Assembly: GCA_033239125.1 (NCBI GenBank)
Contig: BSWB01000004.1
Coordinates: 30,563,501 to 30,627,500, forward strand
Length of the DNA: 64,000 nucleotides
From: Fagopyrum homotropicum
Taxonomy: Eukaryota > Streptophyta > Magnoliopsida > Caryophyllales > Polygonaceae
Reading direction: 5' to 3'
The translations under genes were made by a program, and so were the position numbers. Below are positions 47,971 through 58,946 of this stretch, one piece after another. A model generated the notes under the pieces. It was not told the DNA's origin and searched no databases. It worked only from the letters and a program-made list of their open reading frames with translations. Within the stretch, counting starts at the first letter, position 1. The number at the start of each line of letters is the position of its first letter.

Positions 47971-49277
47971 AGGGACTTGGCTTGGTTGGAGATAGAGGTT
48001 CAGTTTCCCGATACTGATGGTCAGTTGTCTACCATGGAGTTACTTCCTGATCTGTTGGATGAGATCCGACAGAAGCAGGAGACTTGCCCTACTTTGACCA
48101 GGATCCGAGACATAATGTCTCGAGATGAGGCCCCACAGTTTACTATTGGTGCAGATGGAGTGATGAGACGTCAGGATCGCGTTTGTGTACCGTCAGACAG
48201 TGAGTTGAGACAGAGGATACTAGGTGAGGCTCATGCTACCCCATACTCAGTACATCCTGGAGCGAGTAAGATGTACAAGGATGTGAGACGGTCCTTCTGG
48301 TGGGGTGGTTTGAAGCCCGATGTGACTCGATATGTAGCTCAGTGCGCGACCTGCCAGCAGGTCAAGATTGAGCACCGTAGGTCTGGAGGAGAGCTCCACC
48401 CACTTCCAGTACCACAGTGGAAGTGGGAGGATATATCTATGGATTTTGTCACTAGTTTGAGACTCAGCAAAGGATTTGATGCTATTTGGGTAGTGGTAGA
48501 CCGCCTGACGAAGACCGCACGTTTCATTCCGATTAAAGAAATGTGGCCGGTGAGTCGTCTGGCTGAGGAGTTCACCAGGCACATTGTGAGACTCCATGGG
48601 GTACCGAGGACTATCGTCTCTGACAGAGATGGACGTTTTACCTCGAGATTTTGGCAGCAGGTACATACTGCTTTGGGGACGAGTCTCCACTTCACTACCG
48701 CCTATCATCCACAGACAGACGGGCAGTCTGAGAGGACCATTCAGACCTTAGAGGACATGCTTCGGGCGTGTGTACTTGATTGGGGACAGGTATGTCCTGA
48801 TCATCTTCCACTGGTGGAGTTTTCGTATAACAATAGCTGGCACGCATCTATTGGGATGGCTCCTTATGAGGCTTTGTACGGGCGGAGATGTCGTACACCC
48901 TTATGTTGGGATGAGCCTAGCAGAGTTGATGGAGTAGCTCCAGATCAGGTACAGGATGACATCACTCGGATTGCCCTAGTCCGAGAGCGGATGTTAGCAG
49001 CCCAGAGTCGTCAGAAGTCCTACGCCGACAAGAGGCGTCGACCTTTGGAGTTTAGAGTGGGTGCTCAGGTGTGGTTGAGAGTATCACCTACGAGAGGAGT
49101 CAGGCGTTTCGGCATTAAGGGAAAGCTGAGTCCCCGATATGTCGGACCTTTTGAGATCCTGGAGAGAGTTGGGGAGGTGGCCTACCGACTAGCACTACCG
49201 CCGAGACTAGAGAGTATCCATCCGGTCTTTTATGTATCTCAGTTGAGAGAGTACATTCCGGATCCGAGACACGTCAT
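47971..49277 (+). pseudogene. Integrase domain of Tekay pol, cut by Athila insertion
   Basis: Zinc-binding HHCC region (HPGASKMYKDVRRSFWWGG ... CATCQQVK), then the DDE core: first Asp in DISMDFVTS, second in IVSDRDGRFTSRFW, Glu in DGQSERTIQ. Next come the basic C-terminal region (SYADKRRRP, WLRVSPTRG, YVGPFEIL) and SIHPVFYVSQLREYIPDP. The host frame ends at GTCAT (49273-49277), the left target duplication; the frame resumes at 60700. Apparent further codons after 49277 belong to the Athila LTR. Confidence 0.92.
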
Positions 49278-49810
49278 TGATAGCATGAATTATAGTCTAT
49301 ATTTTGGGGTTTGTTTGGACGTTTTATCTTTCATAATCTGCATGTTTGTATGTACATTATGTGATTTTACTACCATTTCATCTACCTTTGCGAGAATCGA
49401 GGTCTACACCTAGTTTCGTTGTAATTGCAGGTAATATGGTACGTTTTGCATCAAAAAGGAGCAAAAGGAGTCGTGAGTCATTTGGAGCTACATCCAGGAA
49501 GCACAGCCATGAATTAAAGATTTACTTTGGACCAGTTTTGAGAGATTTCACATCTAGTTGAGATTCACCTCGGATGACTACAGATTTACCTCGACCGAGG
49601 TGATCCAGAGACGCCGACTCGACCGAGGCGAACACCTAGGACGCGGCGAGAATATTTTATTCTTGGCTGAGATCTTTTAAAATTGGAAAGTAATCTTATA
49701 TTTTTGGGCTGGGCTCTTGGAAGGAAGGAGATATGCAGAATCATATATTTTACCTATATTTATGGGAGAATATCTTTCTAAGATTTATTATCTTTGGAGG
49801 GTTATTTTCC

Positions 49811-49819
49811 TATAAAAAG
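49811..49819 (+). promoter_or_regulatory. Probable TATA box of Athila 5' LTR
   Basis: TATAAAAAG in the same context as 1354 and 59480; likely promoter of the element RNA. Confidence 0.7.
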
Positions 49820-50427
49820 GGTTGGATTTTCCACAAATCCAGTGTGTGCTTAGATCACGCTATACCGTCGATCAGGGTTTACACACGCAGCAGCCGCAAC
49901 CTACTCCAATTTGGGAGTCTTTGAAGAACCTTTTTGAAGGTTGAAGGAAGATAGAAGTCCATAGCTTTTATAGCTTTTTGAAGGGTTTTGTAAGATTGTC
50001 TTCAATTCCCTCAATTGTTGTCTTGTCTTTTTGGATTGTTATCCAAGGAACGCTTTGTTGTGATATTTGATTCAGTTATTGAAGTCTTTTCATTAAATTC
50101 TTCTTTGTTCAAATATTCACCTTCTTCCCTTACAATTAATACTTTCATAATGATGATGAGTGGCTAATTTCCTTGTGTGATTCTAGGGTGATTGGCTGAA
50201 GGTTGTGGGAAAAACAATGATAGAATAATCTTAGATTCCAGTAGGATCCTGAAAGTTCGAGTCTTTAACCTTAACCCTAAGCACCTCGTTCAGTCGATGA
50301 ACATTTCGGCCGAGGTGGAAACTGGCTGACCGAGGTGACTATCTGATCCATAACTGAGAGTTAAGTGTTAGAGTTTGCCAAATCCTATTCTTATTATACC
50401 TTTCCTGGTTCAAAGCAAGCTTAGGAT

Positions 50428-50687
50428 GAGACTTACCCGGTAATTCCTTAGTTTGTGTACCAACGATCATAAGTGTAGGTAATAAAGGTTTATCCTTTAT
50501 TGGGGTTTGAGTGTGCTTCCATCCCATCTTTGTGAGTTAGCCTGAGACTTACCCGGTAAAGGTTGATTCTATTCCCTTAGATGGTATGTTAGTTTGAGGT
50601 TATAGTTCTTTATCTTAATTCCTTGAGACTTACCCGGTAATAGGAGTTACGGTTCGGGATTAGTGTGTAGTGAGACTTACCCGGTGA
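50428..50687 (+). repeat. Four copies of GAGACTTACCCGGTRA in the Athila LTR
   Basis: Exact or one-base variants at 50428-50443, 50544-50559, 50625-50640 and 50672-50687, at irregular spacing (116, 81, 47). The core TTACC-C-GGTAA is an inverted repeat. Unrelated sequence lies between copies. The same four occur in the 3' LTR (60097, 60213, 60294, 60341) and in copy 1. Confidence 0.9.
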
Positions 50688-51036
50688 TCTACTCCACTTT
50701 AGAAACACCTTCCCCACGCAAAAATCTCAGCTTTGTCCGCTTATCTACAGATCTTGAGTTGGAACCACAACTAGATGCCTTAATCCCGAGAATTGCATGT
50801 TTGCTTTATTTGACATCTTATTCATCTTTGATTGTGTTAAATCGATCTTGTGGTTAGTATTAACATTAGCACACCGTATTGACTCTGTTTCACCGAGTCC
50901 CTGTGATCGACCCCTAGAATTTTCTTGCTTTTACTACGATTGACCCGTACACTGCGGGTTCGCATCCTTGTTTTAAGCTTAAGTCTAGGGTTATAAATTT
51001 AAAGCTTGCACACACCGTTTGGAGCGAACAAGTTTT

Positions 51037-51054
51037 TGGCGCCGTTGCCGGGGA
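51037..51054 (+). promoter_or_regulatory. Primer-binding site (tRNA-Asp)
   Basis: TGGCGCCGTTGCCGGGGA, six bases after the LTR end, is the known Athila/Tat primer site complementary to the 3' end of plant tRNA-Asp. Confidence 0.9.
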
Positions 51055-51155
51055 CTTGGTCTAGACCGAGCCGGTACGGTTTGCTCTTGGGGCATTTGCC
51101 CCGTTTTGTCTAACCACTCTACTTGAGTGACTTTTGCAGGTTCTTTCTTAGGTAT

Positions 51156-54100
51156 ATGCGAAGAACCCGCACTGGGAAGGAAATCGTTCCTTACGATCCC
51201 GAACCAGAAAAGACATACAAGCGACGCTTAAGAGAAGCGAAGATGGCCCAACAAGACGATCGCGATCTTGCGGCCCAATTGAGAGAGACGCAGGAGCTGC
51301 TACGTCTCAGTAAAGAAGAGCTAAGGCAAGAGAAAGAAGAGAATCATGCCAGGACTGCAGCAATCGAAGCTGAGATTGCAGCCATTCGGGACCAGATTCT
51401 ACTTCGACCGAGGGAGGATCCAGTAGTTGATCCTCGACCGAGGCAAATTCGAGTACCTGACGCCCCGGCCGAGGTATTTCCACCTCGGATGCCAGTCCGA
51501 GATGTTCTTCTTGCAGGAATCCCACAAACCCTAGGTCAAAGGATGGACCCTAATCAACAGCTGAGGCGTCCAGGGGTGAACCTAGGAGATCCAGCGGATC
51601 ATGACTACGAACTTCGACCGCAAGTTCTAGCCATGATTCGCCAATGCCAATTCGGAGGACTAGAGAAGGAGTCGCCGCATCAACATCTTCAAAACTACGA
51701 GATCTTGATGGAAACCTTGCGACTGTCCAGAATTGAGAACAACAACTACAAGCTAAGACCTTTTTACTTTTCTTTGAAAGATAGAGCTCTTACTTGGTAT
51801 CAATCTCTTCCTCCAGGAAAAATTAGCACATGGGAGGAGATGACTACAGAATTCTTGACCAAATTCTTTCCCCCCTCAAAGACTGCTGAAATGAGAGGGA
51901 AGATCAATGCTTTCATCATGAAGGACAAGGAGAGCTTGTCCAAATCTTGGGAGCGGTTCAAGGATATCCTTTTGGATTGCCCACATCATGGGATTCCAAA
52001 GATTGAGTTGTTGGAGATCTACTTCAAAGGGCTGGATGGAAGCACCCAGTTCAATCTCCAACTACTCTCCGCCGGTACCTTCATGGACATGGCGGTTGAC
52101 GAGGCTTGGGACTTCATTGAGAAGCAAGCCTTGCACATGGAGAAGTACACCCACCAAGGAGCTGAGGGTGGAGTTAAAAGAGTCAACTTTCAAGAGACTC
52201 AACCCAACAACAACCAGCTCACGTCCTTGAAGAACGACGTGAAGCAATTGAAGGAGCTCTTGATGGCTCAAACTAAGAAGGAAGAGCAAGGGCAAAGGAA
52301 CAACAACAACAACAATAACGGGTACCGTAACAACAACAACGGACCCCGAAACAACAACTACAACAACAACAATAGAGGATCCAATAGCAACAATTGGAGG
52401 GCGAATAACCAAAATCACGGTAACAATCACTCAAACTCAAATTCTAATGATTCCTCTAACCCTTTCCTCTCTTCTCCTTCTTCTTCTTCTACTCCATTGA
52501 AAAGCCAAGGGCAAGGATCAAGTTCGTCTCAGCCGGAAAAGAAGGACGCAGTCCTGGAGGCAATCTTGATCAAGCTTAGTGCTATGGAGAATTCTATGAC
52601 TTCATTTTCGAGGGCCCAAAAGTCCTTCGAACAACAACTTGCTAATAGGGCGAATGAAGCGCCAAGAGATCCAGGGAAGCTTCCAGCAAAGACGGAAACT
52701 AACCCTAAGGGCCAGTGCATGGCCATAACGACGAGGAGTGGACTCAAAACTGCAGATCCAGTACCTCGCTCGATGCAGACCACCTCGGTCCAGACCCAGT
52801 CGAAGAACATCTCGACCGAGATGCCAACCGAGGCGGCGCAACAGAAAGCAGGAGGAACGACAGAAACTTATGTTCCACCTCCTGCATATAAACCACCACT
52901 TCCATTCCCTCAGTCCAGAGCCAGAGCACATCTAGACAAGCACTTTGGTAAGTTTCTTGACTTGATGAATAAGCTACATATTAATATTCCTTTCCTTGAT
53001 GCTATTCTAGGTATGCCCGCCTATGGGAAGTTCTTAAAAGAAATCTTATCAAGGAAGAGGAAGCTGGAGGATGTTGGTGAAGTTAGGATGACATCTAAAT
53101 CTTCGGAACTTATCAAGATCATGAAGGAAAAGATGCCACCTAAGTTGAGAGATCCCGGCTCATTTTGCATTCCCATTCAAGTCGGGGATGTCACTTGTGA
53201 AGCCCTTTGTGATCTAGGAGCCAGCGTGAGCATCATCCCGCTGGAGCTATGCACTAAGATCGGTCTTGGAGAGCCCAAGCCGGTCAAGATTCGACTTTAC
53301 ATGGCGGATCGCTCCATTACCCATCCCGTGGGCATTTTGGAGGACGTTCCGGTCAAGTTAGGTAACTTCTATCTACCTATAGATTTTGTCGTACTTGACA
53401 TTCCCGCAGATTATCCAGTTCCTATCATTCTCGGGAGGCCATTTCTAGCAACTTCGGGTTGCAATGTGGATTGCAAGAACGCCAAGTTGAAATTCAACGT
53501 TGGTGGCGATGAGGTGGAGTTCGCACTACTTGCAGCCATGAAAGGGGAGCAACTAACTGATGATATCTTCAACATCTACGATGAAGAAGAATCAAGGGAA
53601 TTGGTGAGCTCTATCCTTATTAACGATCCACTCGAAAGAGTTATTAGCTTCAGTTTGATGGAGGAAGGTATAGATGCTTCTTGTGATGCAGATATACGGA
53701 GCTTGAAGGCACTGGAAGAGGATCCAGGAGCTAAAACTGAGAAGCTAACCCAGGAGACGAAGATCTCCAGTCTCGGTTCCAGTAGAAGTATCTCGACCGA
53801 GGCACTTTCTGGACGGAGCGAGGCGTCTGAAGAACACCTCGGTCAACGCCTCTGCGCCTCGACCGAGGTCGACAGCGAGACGATGTCAACTGAGATTGCT
53901 GAGAATGACAATTTCTCTACTCCCTTCTTTGACATTCACCCACAGTTGGCGGATCATTCCCTCCACCAACTTTCTGATAATAAAGGTCCTTGGTATGCTG
54001 ATATTGTGAATTATCTTGTTTGCCAGGAAATACCGCCCGGATTGACGTACTCTCAAAAGAAGAGATTCTTCAAGGAAGTACGACATTACTACTGGGATGA

Positions 54101-55265
54101 GCCGCTGCTATTCAAGCGCGGACCGGATGGGATGCTTCGAAGGTGCATTCCGGAAGATGAAGTTAATAGCGTCATAAGGCATTGTCATTCACTTCCTTGC
54201 GGAGGACATGCTAGCACCGATAAAACATGTGCTAAGGTATTGCGTTCCGGTTTCTTTTGGCCTACATTATTTAAGGATGTGCAATCTTTTGTTGTTTCTT
54301 GTGATGCATGCCAAAGAACAGGGAACCTATCAAGAAGGAACGAAATGCCACTTAACAACATCCAAGAAGTGGAAATCTTTGATGTATGGGGGATTGACTT
54401 CATGGGACCTTTCCCATCCTCCGGAGGAAACCTCTACATTCTCCTTGCCGTTGATTACGTCTCTAGATGGGTTGAAGCCATTGCTTCCCCCACTAACGAC
54501 GCCAAGGTGGTTGTGAAGTTCTTGAATAGAACTATCTTTCCACGATTTGAAACTCCACGCATCATCATCAGCGATGGAGGAACGCATTTCATCAACCGGA
54601 AGTTTAAGGCACTTCTATCGAAGTATGGGGTAACCCACAAGGTATCAACCGCTTATCACCCTCAAACTAGTGGACCAGTCGAGATCTCGAATATGGAAAT
54701 CAAGGCAATTTTGGAGAAGACCGTCTCTAGAACGAGGAAGGATTGGTCCATGAAATTGGACGATGCTCTTTGGGCGTACAGGACAGCATTCAAGACTCCC
54801 ATAGGTACCACCCCTTATAATTTGGTATATGGGAAGTCTTGCCATTTGCCCGTTGAATTGGAGCACAAGGCGTATTGGGCTATCAAATGGTTGAACTTTG
54901 ACATCAAGGAGGCTGGCGAGAAACGCCTATTGGAGCTTAACGAGCTGGAGGAGCTGCGTTTGAACGCTTACGAGAATGCCAAAATCTACAAGGAAAGGAC
55001 GAAGAGATGGCATGACAAGCGTATCGTTCCAAAGGAGCTTAACGAGGGAGATTTAGTTCTACTCTTCAACTCCCGCCTCCGTCTTTTTCCAGGTAAGTTG
55101 AAATCTAGATGGACCGGACCTTATGTTGTGAAACATGTTTTCCCTCATGGTGCAGTTGAGATATGGGGCGAAACTAGCGGAAGCTTCAAGGTCAACGGTC
55201 ATAGACTTAAGAAGTACCAACCGGAAACGCCGGTTGAGGAGGTTGCACCAATCTACCTCCTTTGA
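51156..55265 (+). CDS. Athila-like gag-protease-integrase polyprotein without RT/RNase H
   Basis: Start chosen at ATG 51156 (MRRTRTGKE); the codons before it begin with TTG. 1369 residues without a stop. Order: coiled-coil about 30-85; gag core about 160-335 (FYFSLKDRALTWYQSLP, KFFPPSKTAEMR, SWERFKDILLDCPHHG); Asn-rich stretch about 385-440; protease with CDLGASVSIIP (Asp 686) and PIILGRPFLATSG; linker about 790-940; integrase from WYADIVNYL (946), zinc-binding region, catalytic Asp 1081 (GIDFMGP), Asp 1140 (IISDGGTHF), Glu 1176 (Asp-Glu spacing of 35 residues between), and C-terminal SRLRLFPGKLKSRW. In Athila relatives RT and RNase H, several hundred residues, lie between protease and WYADIVNYL; here they are absent and replaced by about 150 residues rich in STE repeats. 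An in-frame loss is inferred. Confidence 0.93.
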   Translation: MRRTRTGKEIVPYDPEPEKTYKRRLREAKMAQQDDRDLAAQLRETQELLRLSKEELRQEKEENHARTAAIEAEIAAIRDQILLRPREDPVVDPRPRQIRVPDAPAEVFPPRMPVRDVLLAGIPQTLGQRMDPNQQLRRPGVNLGDPADHDYELRPQVLAMIRQCQFGGLEKESPHQHLQNYEILMETLRLSRIENNNYKLRPFYFSLKDRALTWYQSLPPGKISTWEEMTTEFLTKFFPPSKTAEMRGKINAFIMKDKESLSKSWERFKDILLDCPHHGIPKIELLEIYFKGLDGSTQFNLQLLSAGTFMDMAVDEAWDFIEKQALHMEKYTHQGAEGGVKRVNFQETQPNNNQLTSLKNDVKQLKELLMAQTKKEEQGQRNNNNNNNGYRNNNNGPRNNNYNNNNRGSNSNNWRANNQNHGNNHSNSNSNDSSNPFLSSPSSSSTPLKSQGQGSSSSQPEKKDAVLEAILIKLSAMENSMTSFSRAQKSFEQQLANRANEAPRDPGKLPAKTETNPKGQCMAITTRSGLKTADPVPRSMQTTSVQTQSKNISTEMPTEAAQQKAGGTTETYVPPPAYKPPLPFPQSRARAHLDKHFGKFLDLMNKLHINIPFLDAILGMPAYGKFLKEILSRKRKLEDVGEVRMTSKSSELIKIMKEKMPPKLRDPGSFCIPIQVGDVTCEALCDLGASVSIIPLELCTKIGLGEPKPVKIRLYMADRSITHPVGILEDVPVKLGNFYLPIDFVVLDIPADYPVPIILGRPFLATSGCNVDCKNAKLKFNVGGDEVEFALLAAMKGEQLTDDIFNIYDEEESRELVSSILINDPLERVISFSLMEEGIDASCDADIRSLKALEEDPGAKTEKLTQETKISSLGSSRSISTEALSGRSEASEEHLGQRLCASTEVDSETMSTEIAENDNFSTPFFDIHPQLADHSLHQLSDNKGPWYADIVNYLVCQEIPPGLTYSQKKRFFKEVRHYYWDEPLLFKRGPDGMLRRCIPEDEVNSVIRHCHSLPCGGHASTDKTCAKVLRSGFFWPTLFKDVQSFVVSCDACQRTGNLSRRNEMPLNNIQEVEIFDVWGIDFMGPFPSSGGNLYILLAVDYVSRWVEAIASPTNDAKVVVKFLNRTIFPRFETPRIIISDGGTHFINRKFKALLSKYGVTHKVSTAYHPQTSGPVEISNMEIKAILEKTVSRTRKDWSMKLDDALWAYRTAFKTPIGTTPYNLVYGKSCHLPVELEHKAYWAIKWLNFDIKEAGEKRLLELNELEELRLNAYENAKIYKERTKRWHDKRIVPKELNEGDLVLLFNSRLRLFPGKLKSRWTGPYVVKHVFPHGAVEIWGETSGSFKVNGHRLKKYQPETPVEEVAPIYLL

Positions 55266-56052
55266 GACGCATCATGGTCCAGCTAGCGACCTTAAATCAA
55301 GCGCTTCTTGGGAGGCAACCCAAGGTATTGCTCTTCTTTCCCGTTTTCGAGTCTAGTTTAGATAGTTTTTGTTTTTGCTTTGCTTTGCTTTGTTTTTGGC
55401 ACTCTGGACAGACAACAGGGAGGAGCACATCTGGAAGGACAGAAGTTCGAGATTCTGAGAAGACAGAAGCACCTCGGTCACTGTCAAAGCACCTCGACCG
55501 AGTTGATTCTTGAAGCAACCGAGGCGACTAGGGTTTCTGCAGAACCGCCTCGGTCCATACCACCTCGGGCCAGTCGAGACCATCTCGACCGAGGTGACAG
55601 CAGATCCAGGAACGGTATAAATAGGAAAAATTTTACTTTTCACTTTTTATTTACCCTCCTCGACCGCGGCGACAGATCCACCTCGCCTCCTTCGTTTCTC
55701 GCTCGTTTTCGAAGATTTCTGCTTCCAAACCGCGATTAAAGAGTAGAGGATCCGATTGCAACTACAGATCTGCAAGGAATTTGAGCGTTTCGACCGAAAC
55801 GAGGTAAAAACGTTCGAAAACCCTAACTCGCTCGTTTTCTGCAAATTGGGCTTTGGTTGCCCTTGATTCTGTTGAGGAAACCTTTAAGTACCCCTTAGGA
55901 AGCATCAGTAGTGATTTTTGGGGGAAAAGAACTGAAAATCAGAGAGTTGAAATCGCACTGCCTTCGCCTCGGTCCAGTCGTTCTGCACCTCGGTCGAGGT
56001 GATTCTTGGTATTTGTCAGTCGACCGAGGTAGTCTGACAGTGTGTTTTGAAG
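55266..56052 (+). other. Athila spacer between the two frames, rich in CCTCGACCGAGG
   Basis: About 790 bp with roughly a dozen full or partial copies of the motif in both orientations (for example near 55494, 55574, 55660, 55996, 56023). One copy near 55994-56010 is the reverse form CACCTCGGTCGAGGTG. It ends with the leader of the second frame. Short frames here have no recognised product. Confidence 0.8.
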
Positions 56053-57453
56053 ATGAGTTCAGATCGCCGTTTAGCTCTTAGAGATAGATCCTCCCCTTCC
56101 CCTTCTCCTTCCGCATCCCGTCCCTACCGCCCGGTCATCCACGAGAGATGCCGGGTAGACTATGAGAGGATAGCTGGCCGTCCAGTCATCGCACCACGAT
56201 TTCTGGATGTGTCAGCTTTTGACTGCCTAGGGTTAGATGCTGACCTTAGGAGGATGATTGCTACAGTGGGGCTAGATCAGTTCACTGAGATCCGAGCCCC
56301 AGCCTACTTAGAGCCGACACTCGAGTTTGTTAGCTCCTTCTCCTACCTTCCCACAGAGCGGTCTGTGAAGTACCGGTTGATGAGCCGGAACTTCATAGTT
56401 CCTTCAGAGATTTGGAGAGAGATCTTTGGCTTTCCTGACCCCACTGCTGTAGACTTCCCCTCCCGATCCGTAGCTAGGGAGTTCTGGGGACAGATAGCCC
56501 ACATTACTACACACGCAGACAGATGGCGCCCTGGAGATTCCAGGGAGAAGGTCATCTTTCACCCAGCCTTCAGACTTGCCCACAGGATCTTCAGTGAGAC
56601 ACTTCTGGCGCGTACGGAGACGCCCCAGAAGATCAGACAGGGTGAGCTCTTCAGCCTCTATTGCATGGTTACAGGAGGCTTCCCAGACTTTGGCTTGCTC
56701 CTAGCAAAGGATCTGCATAGGATCAAGGCCAAGGCGAAGGGAGATATTTGCTGTGGAGGTCTAGTCACCCACATCGCTATTTACCACGGGATGGACCTCA
56801 GCGTTTGCACGTTGGCGGCGGCTCCGAAGCCGCTGGGATTGCAGGAGATGATCACACGGAGGATTCTAGTTCCCCGTGGTTTGACCACTCCATACGTCGC
56901 CATGCCTTGGGAGCGGACTGCACCTCAGGGCATCCGCTGGTCCGCACAGTTCACAGTCTTTGATCCACATTTCTGGCAGACTGCTTGGGATACACTGATA
57001 GAGGATCACAGAGAGGCAGCAGCTGCCCCTGCTGCAGATGCGGAGGAGGCTGAGGATGAGGATGACGACGATGATGAGACAGTGGATGAGAGAGGAGGTG
57101 GCGTCCCGATGGACACAGGTACAGATACAGCTGGGACGAGCGCGCCACCTATTATTGATTTAGATGATGAGGAGGACACTGAGCCGGCGCCAGCCGCGAT
57201 GTCTCCAGTCAGACCTGCTGGACGCAGGAGGCGTGGAGTGAGGGACAGAGCTGCACACCGACGGATCGATGACCTGACGGATCAGGTTATCGACTCATAT
57301 GCTGCACTTTCGCTGGATATCCGCGAGATGCAGGAGCGGCAGCATCATCAGCACATGATGGCTCAGCTACAGTTTGAGCGTATCATGGGCCATCCCTATG
57401 ATCCGACTCAGTTCCCCTACATACCACCACCACCGCCGGATCAGGACTACTGA
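56053..57453 (+). CDS. ATHILA ORF-1 family-like protein, env position
   Basis: Start at ATG 56053 (MSSDRRLALRD); 466 residues. It resembles the plant ATHILA ORF-1 family: RAPAYLEPTLEFVSSF, then VKYRLMSRNF, WREIFGFPDP and a DLHRIKAKAKGDICCGGLVTHIA segment. The C-terminal third has an acidic run (EAEDEDDDDDETVDE), an Arg-rich patch (RPAGRRRRGVRDR), a likely coiled coil (DDLTDQVIDSYAALSLDIRE) and a Pro-rich end. I see no signal peptide or membrane segment, so an envelope role is not supported despite the position downstream of pol. Codon use is GC-richer than its flanks. Function unknown. Confidence 0.75.
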   Translation: MSSDRRLALRDRSSPSPSPSASRPYRPVIHERCRVDYERIAGRPVIAPRFLDVSAFDCLGLDADLRRMIATVGLDQFTEIRAPAYLEPTLEFVSSFSYLPTERSVKYRLMSRNFIVPSEIWREIFGFPDPTAVDFPSRSVAREFWGQIAHITTHADRWRPGDSREKVIFHPAFRLAHRIFSETLLARTETPQKIRQGELFSLYCMVTGGFPDFGLLLAKDLHRIKAKAKGDICCGGLVTHIAIYHGMDLSVCTLAAAPKPLGLQEMITRRILVPRGLTTPYVAMPWERTAPQGIRWSAQFTVFDPHFWQTAWDTLIEDHREAAAAPAADAEEAEDEDDDDDETVDERGGGVPMDTGTDTAGTSAPPIIDLDDEEDTEPAPAAMSPVRPAGRRRRGVRDRAAHRRIDDLTDQVIDSYAALSLDIREMQERQHHQHMMAQLQFERIMGHPYDPTQFPYIPPPPPDQDY

Positions 57454-57740
57454 GGAGCTGCAGGGTTTCTTTATTATATTTTTTATGCAGTTCGGCTCTT
57501 ATCCGGTGAGTTCTCCTGTTTTAGACTTTTATTATACCCACTGGGACAGTGTGTCTCAAGTATAGGGTGTTTGTTATTTGACTATGTGGCTACCTTTGAC
57601 GTATTTGACACCTTTGATGTATTTTATTTATCGGATATTTTCGTATTTATGCTTCATTGCCTTTATATGATTATCTGATATTACATGCATACCTACAGGT
57701 TATTTGATTGAGAAAAACGTCAAAACTGAAACAAAAATGG

Positions 57741-57780
<40 letters not shown>

Positions 57781-58946
57781 CGATCTCGACCGAGTCAGTT
57801 CTGGCCAAACGAGGCGTTCCACCTCGGTTGAACCAAGAACACCTCGACCGAGGTGGGTTAACTGAGAGTTTTCGAAAACGAATTTTGTACTACTTATCTG
57901 GATATGACCTCAGTGAAGATTTTGTCTACCTACTGGTTTTAAATTCTTTATGTGTTTGAAAGGTTTTATAATATGCTTAAGTTGCTAAATGCTTTGTTTG
58001 AAATTATTGGCATGTTTAATACTTTGTTTTTATCCAAATTATGTTGGATTTGAAGGTTGACACCGCAGGATAAGTTCTCTCACTCTCTTCTTGGAAAGAT
58101 CGAGGCAATTCACTCTTTTCCTCTTCTTCTTCTTGATCATGCTTAACCCCTCATATACATTTTGCCTCCCTTTACCTATCCGGGAAATAGGAAGCAAGCA
58201 AGTGGTGAAAGCAAGTTAAAGTTGAGAAGTGAGCTGGAAGTGAAAGTCTTAGAAAGCAATTATAGGTTTGGGGAAGTCAATCATGAAGATGAGTAACTCG
58301 GCACCATTCACATAGCCGGGTGTTTGTGTCTTGCCAAAGTCGGATTGAGCGATATTCCTAACGGGTCATGGTATGTGCATCAAGGGTTTGATGCATCTCA
58401 AGAAATTGATGATTGCAGATTTCCTAGGCTTCGGTTATTGTGCACCTCTGTCCATGCATCCCAAAAAGTAAAGTAAAAGAAAAGTGCGAAATAAGCAAAG
58501 CTTATTGGTGGAAGATGTTGCAAGTCAAAGTGAAAGTGAAGTTCATCCTATTCCCGGATTCTAGCACCACATTACCTTACATACATCCCCACCCTACACG
58601 TTTCTTAACCTTTTCTTTTGGGAAGCCCTTGAGACCTTGAGCTTGTTGATTGACTTAGCGGTTTAAATCGGATTATTTATGATTAATTTTGATAATTATG
58701 ATTTATTATGCATTCTATGATTTTATGCAAAGGTGAACAACTTTCCTATATTTATAAAATGTTTTGATCATGTTGAGTTCTTAAAATTCCAGGAAGTACT
58801 CTCTTAGAGTGATCTATGATAGTTGCACACCATAAAATGTTTTTGAAAGACTTTTCATTGATTTTCTTGACTATTAATCCATTCTATCTTGTCTTTTATA
58901 TGCGGAACTTGCTTGGGGACAAGCAAGGGCTAAGTATGGGGTATTT
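57454..58946 (+). other. Athila 3' noncoding region and polypurine stretch
   Basis: Contains a run of about 29 A (57747-57776) followed by motif copies CTCGACCGAG (57785), CACCTCGGTT (57819) and CACCTCGACCGAGGTG (57840-57855). From 58159 it matches 1-793 of copy 1. GGGGACAAGCAAGGGC and TATGGGGTATTT just before the LTR are the likely plus-strand primer region. Confidence 0.8.

Larger units (their letters stand above)
49278..51030 (+). mobile_element. 5' LTR of Athila-like element
   Basis: TGATAGCATG to GGAGCGAACA. TATA box at 49811-49819. CCTCGACCGAGG at 49589-49600 and related motifs at 49618 and 50306-50338. GAGACTTACCCGGTRA at 50428, 50544, 50625 and 50672. A short open frame at its start merely continues Tekay pol into the LTR. 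Confidence 0.95.

Noticed and set aside
49278..49413. C-terminal extension of the Tekay integrase frame
   Set aside because: The extra codons are read-through into the Athila LTR.
52062..52430. Reverse-strand frame rich in Val
   Set aside because: Shadow of the Asn-rich stretch (AAC codons) of the Athila gag.
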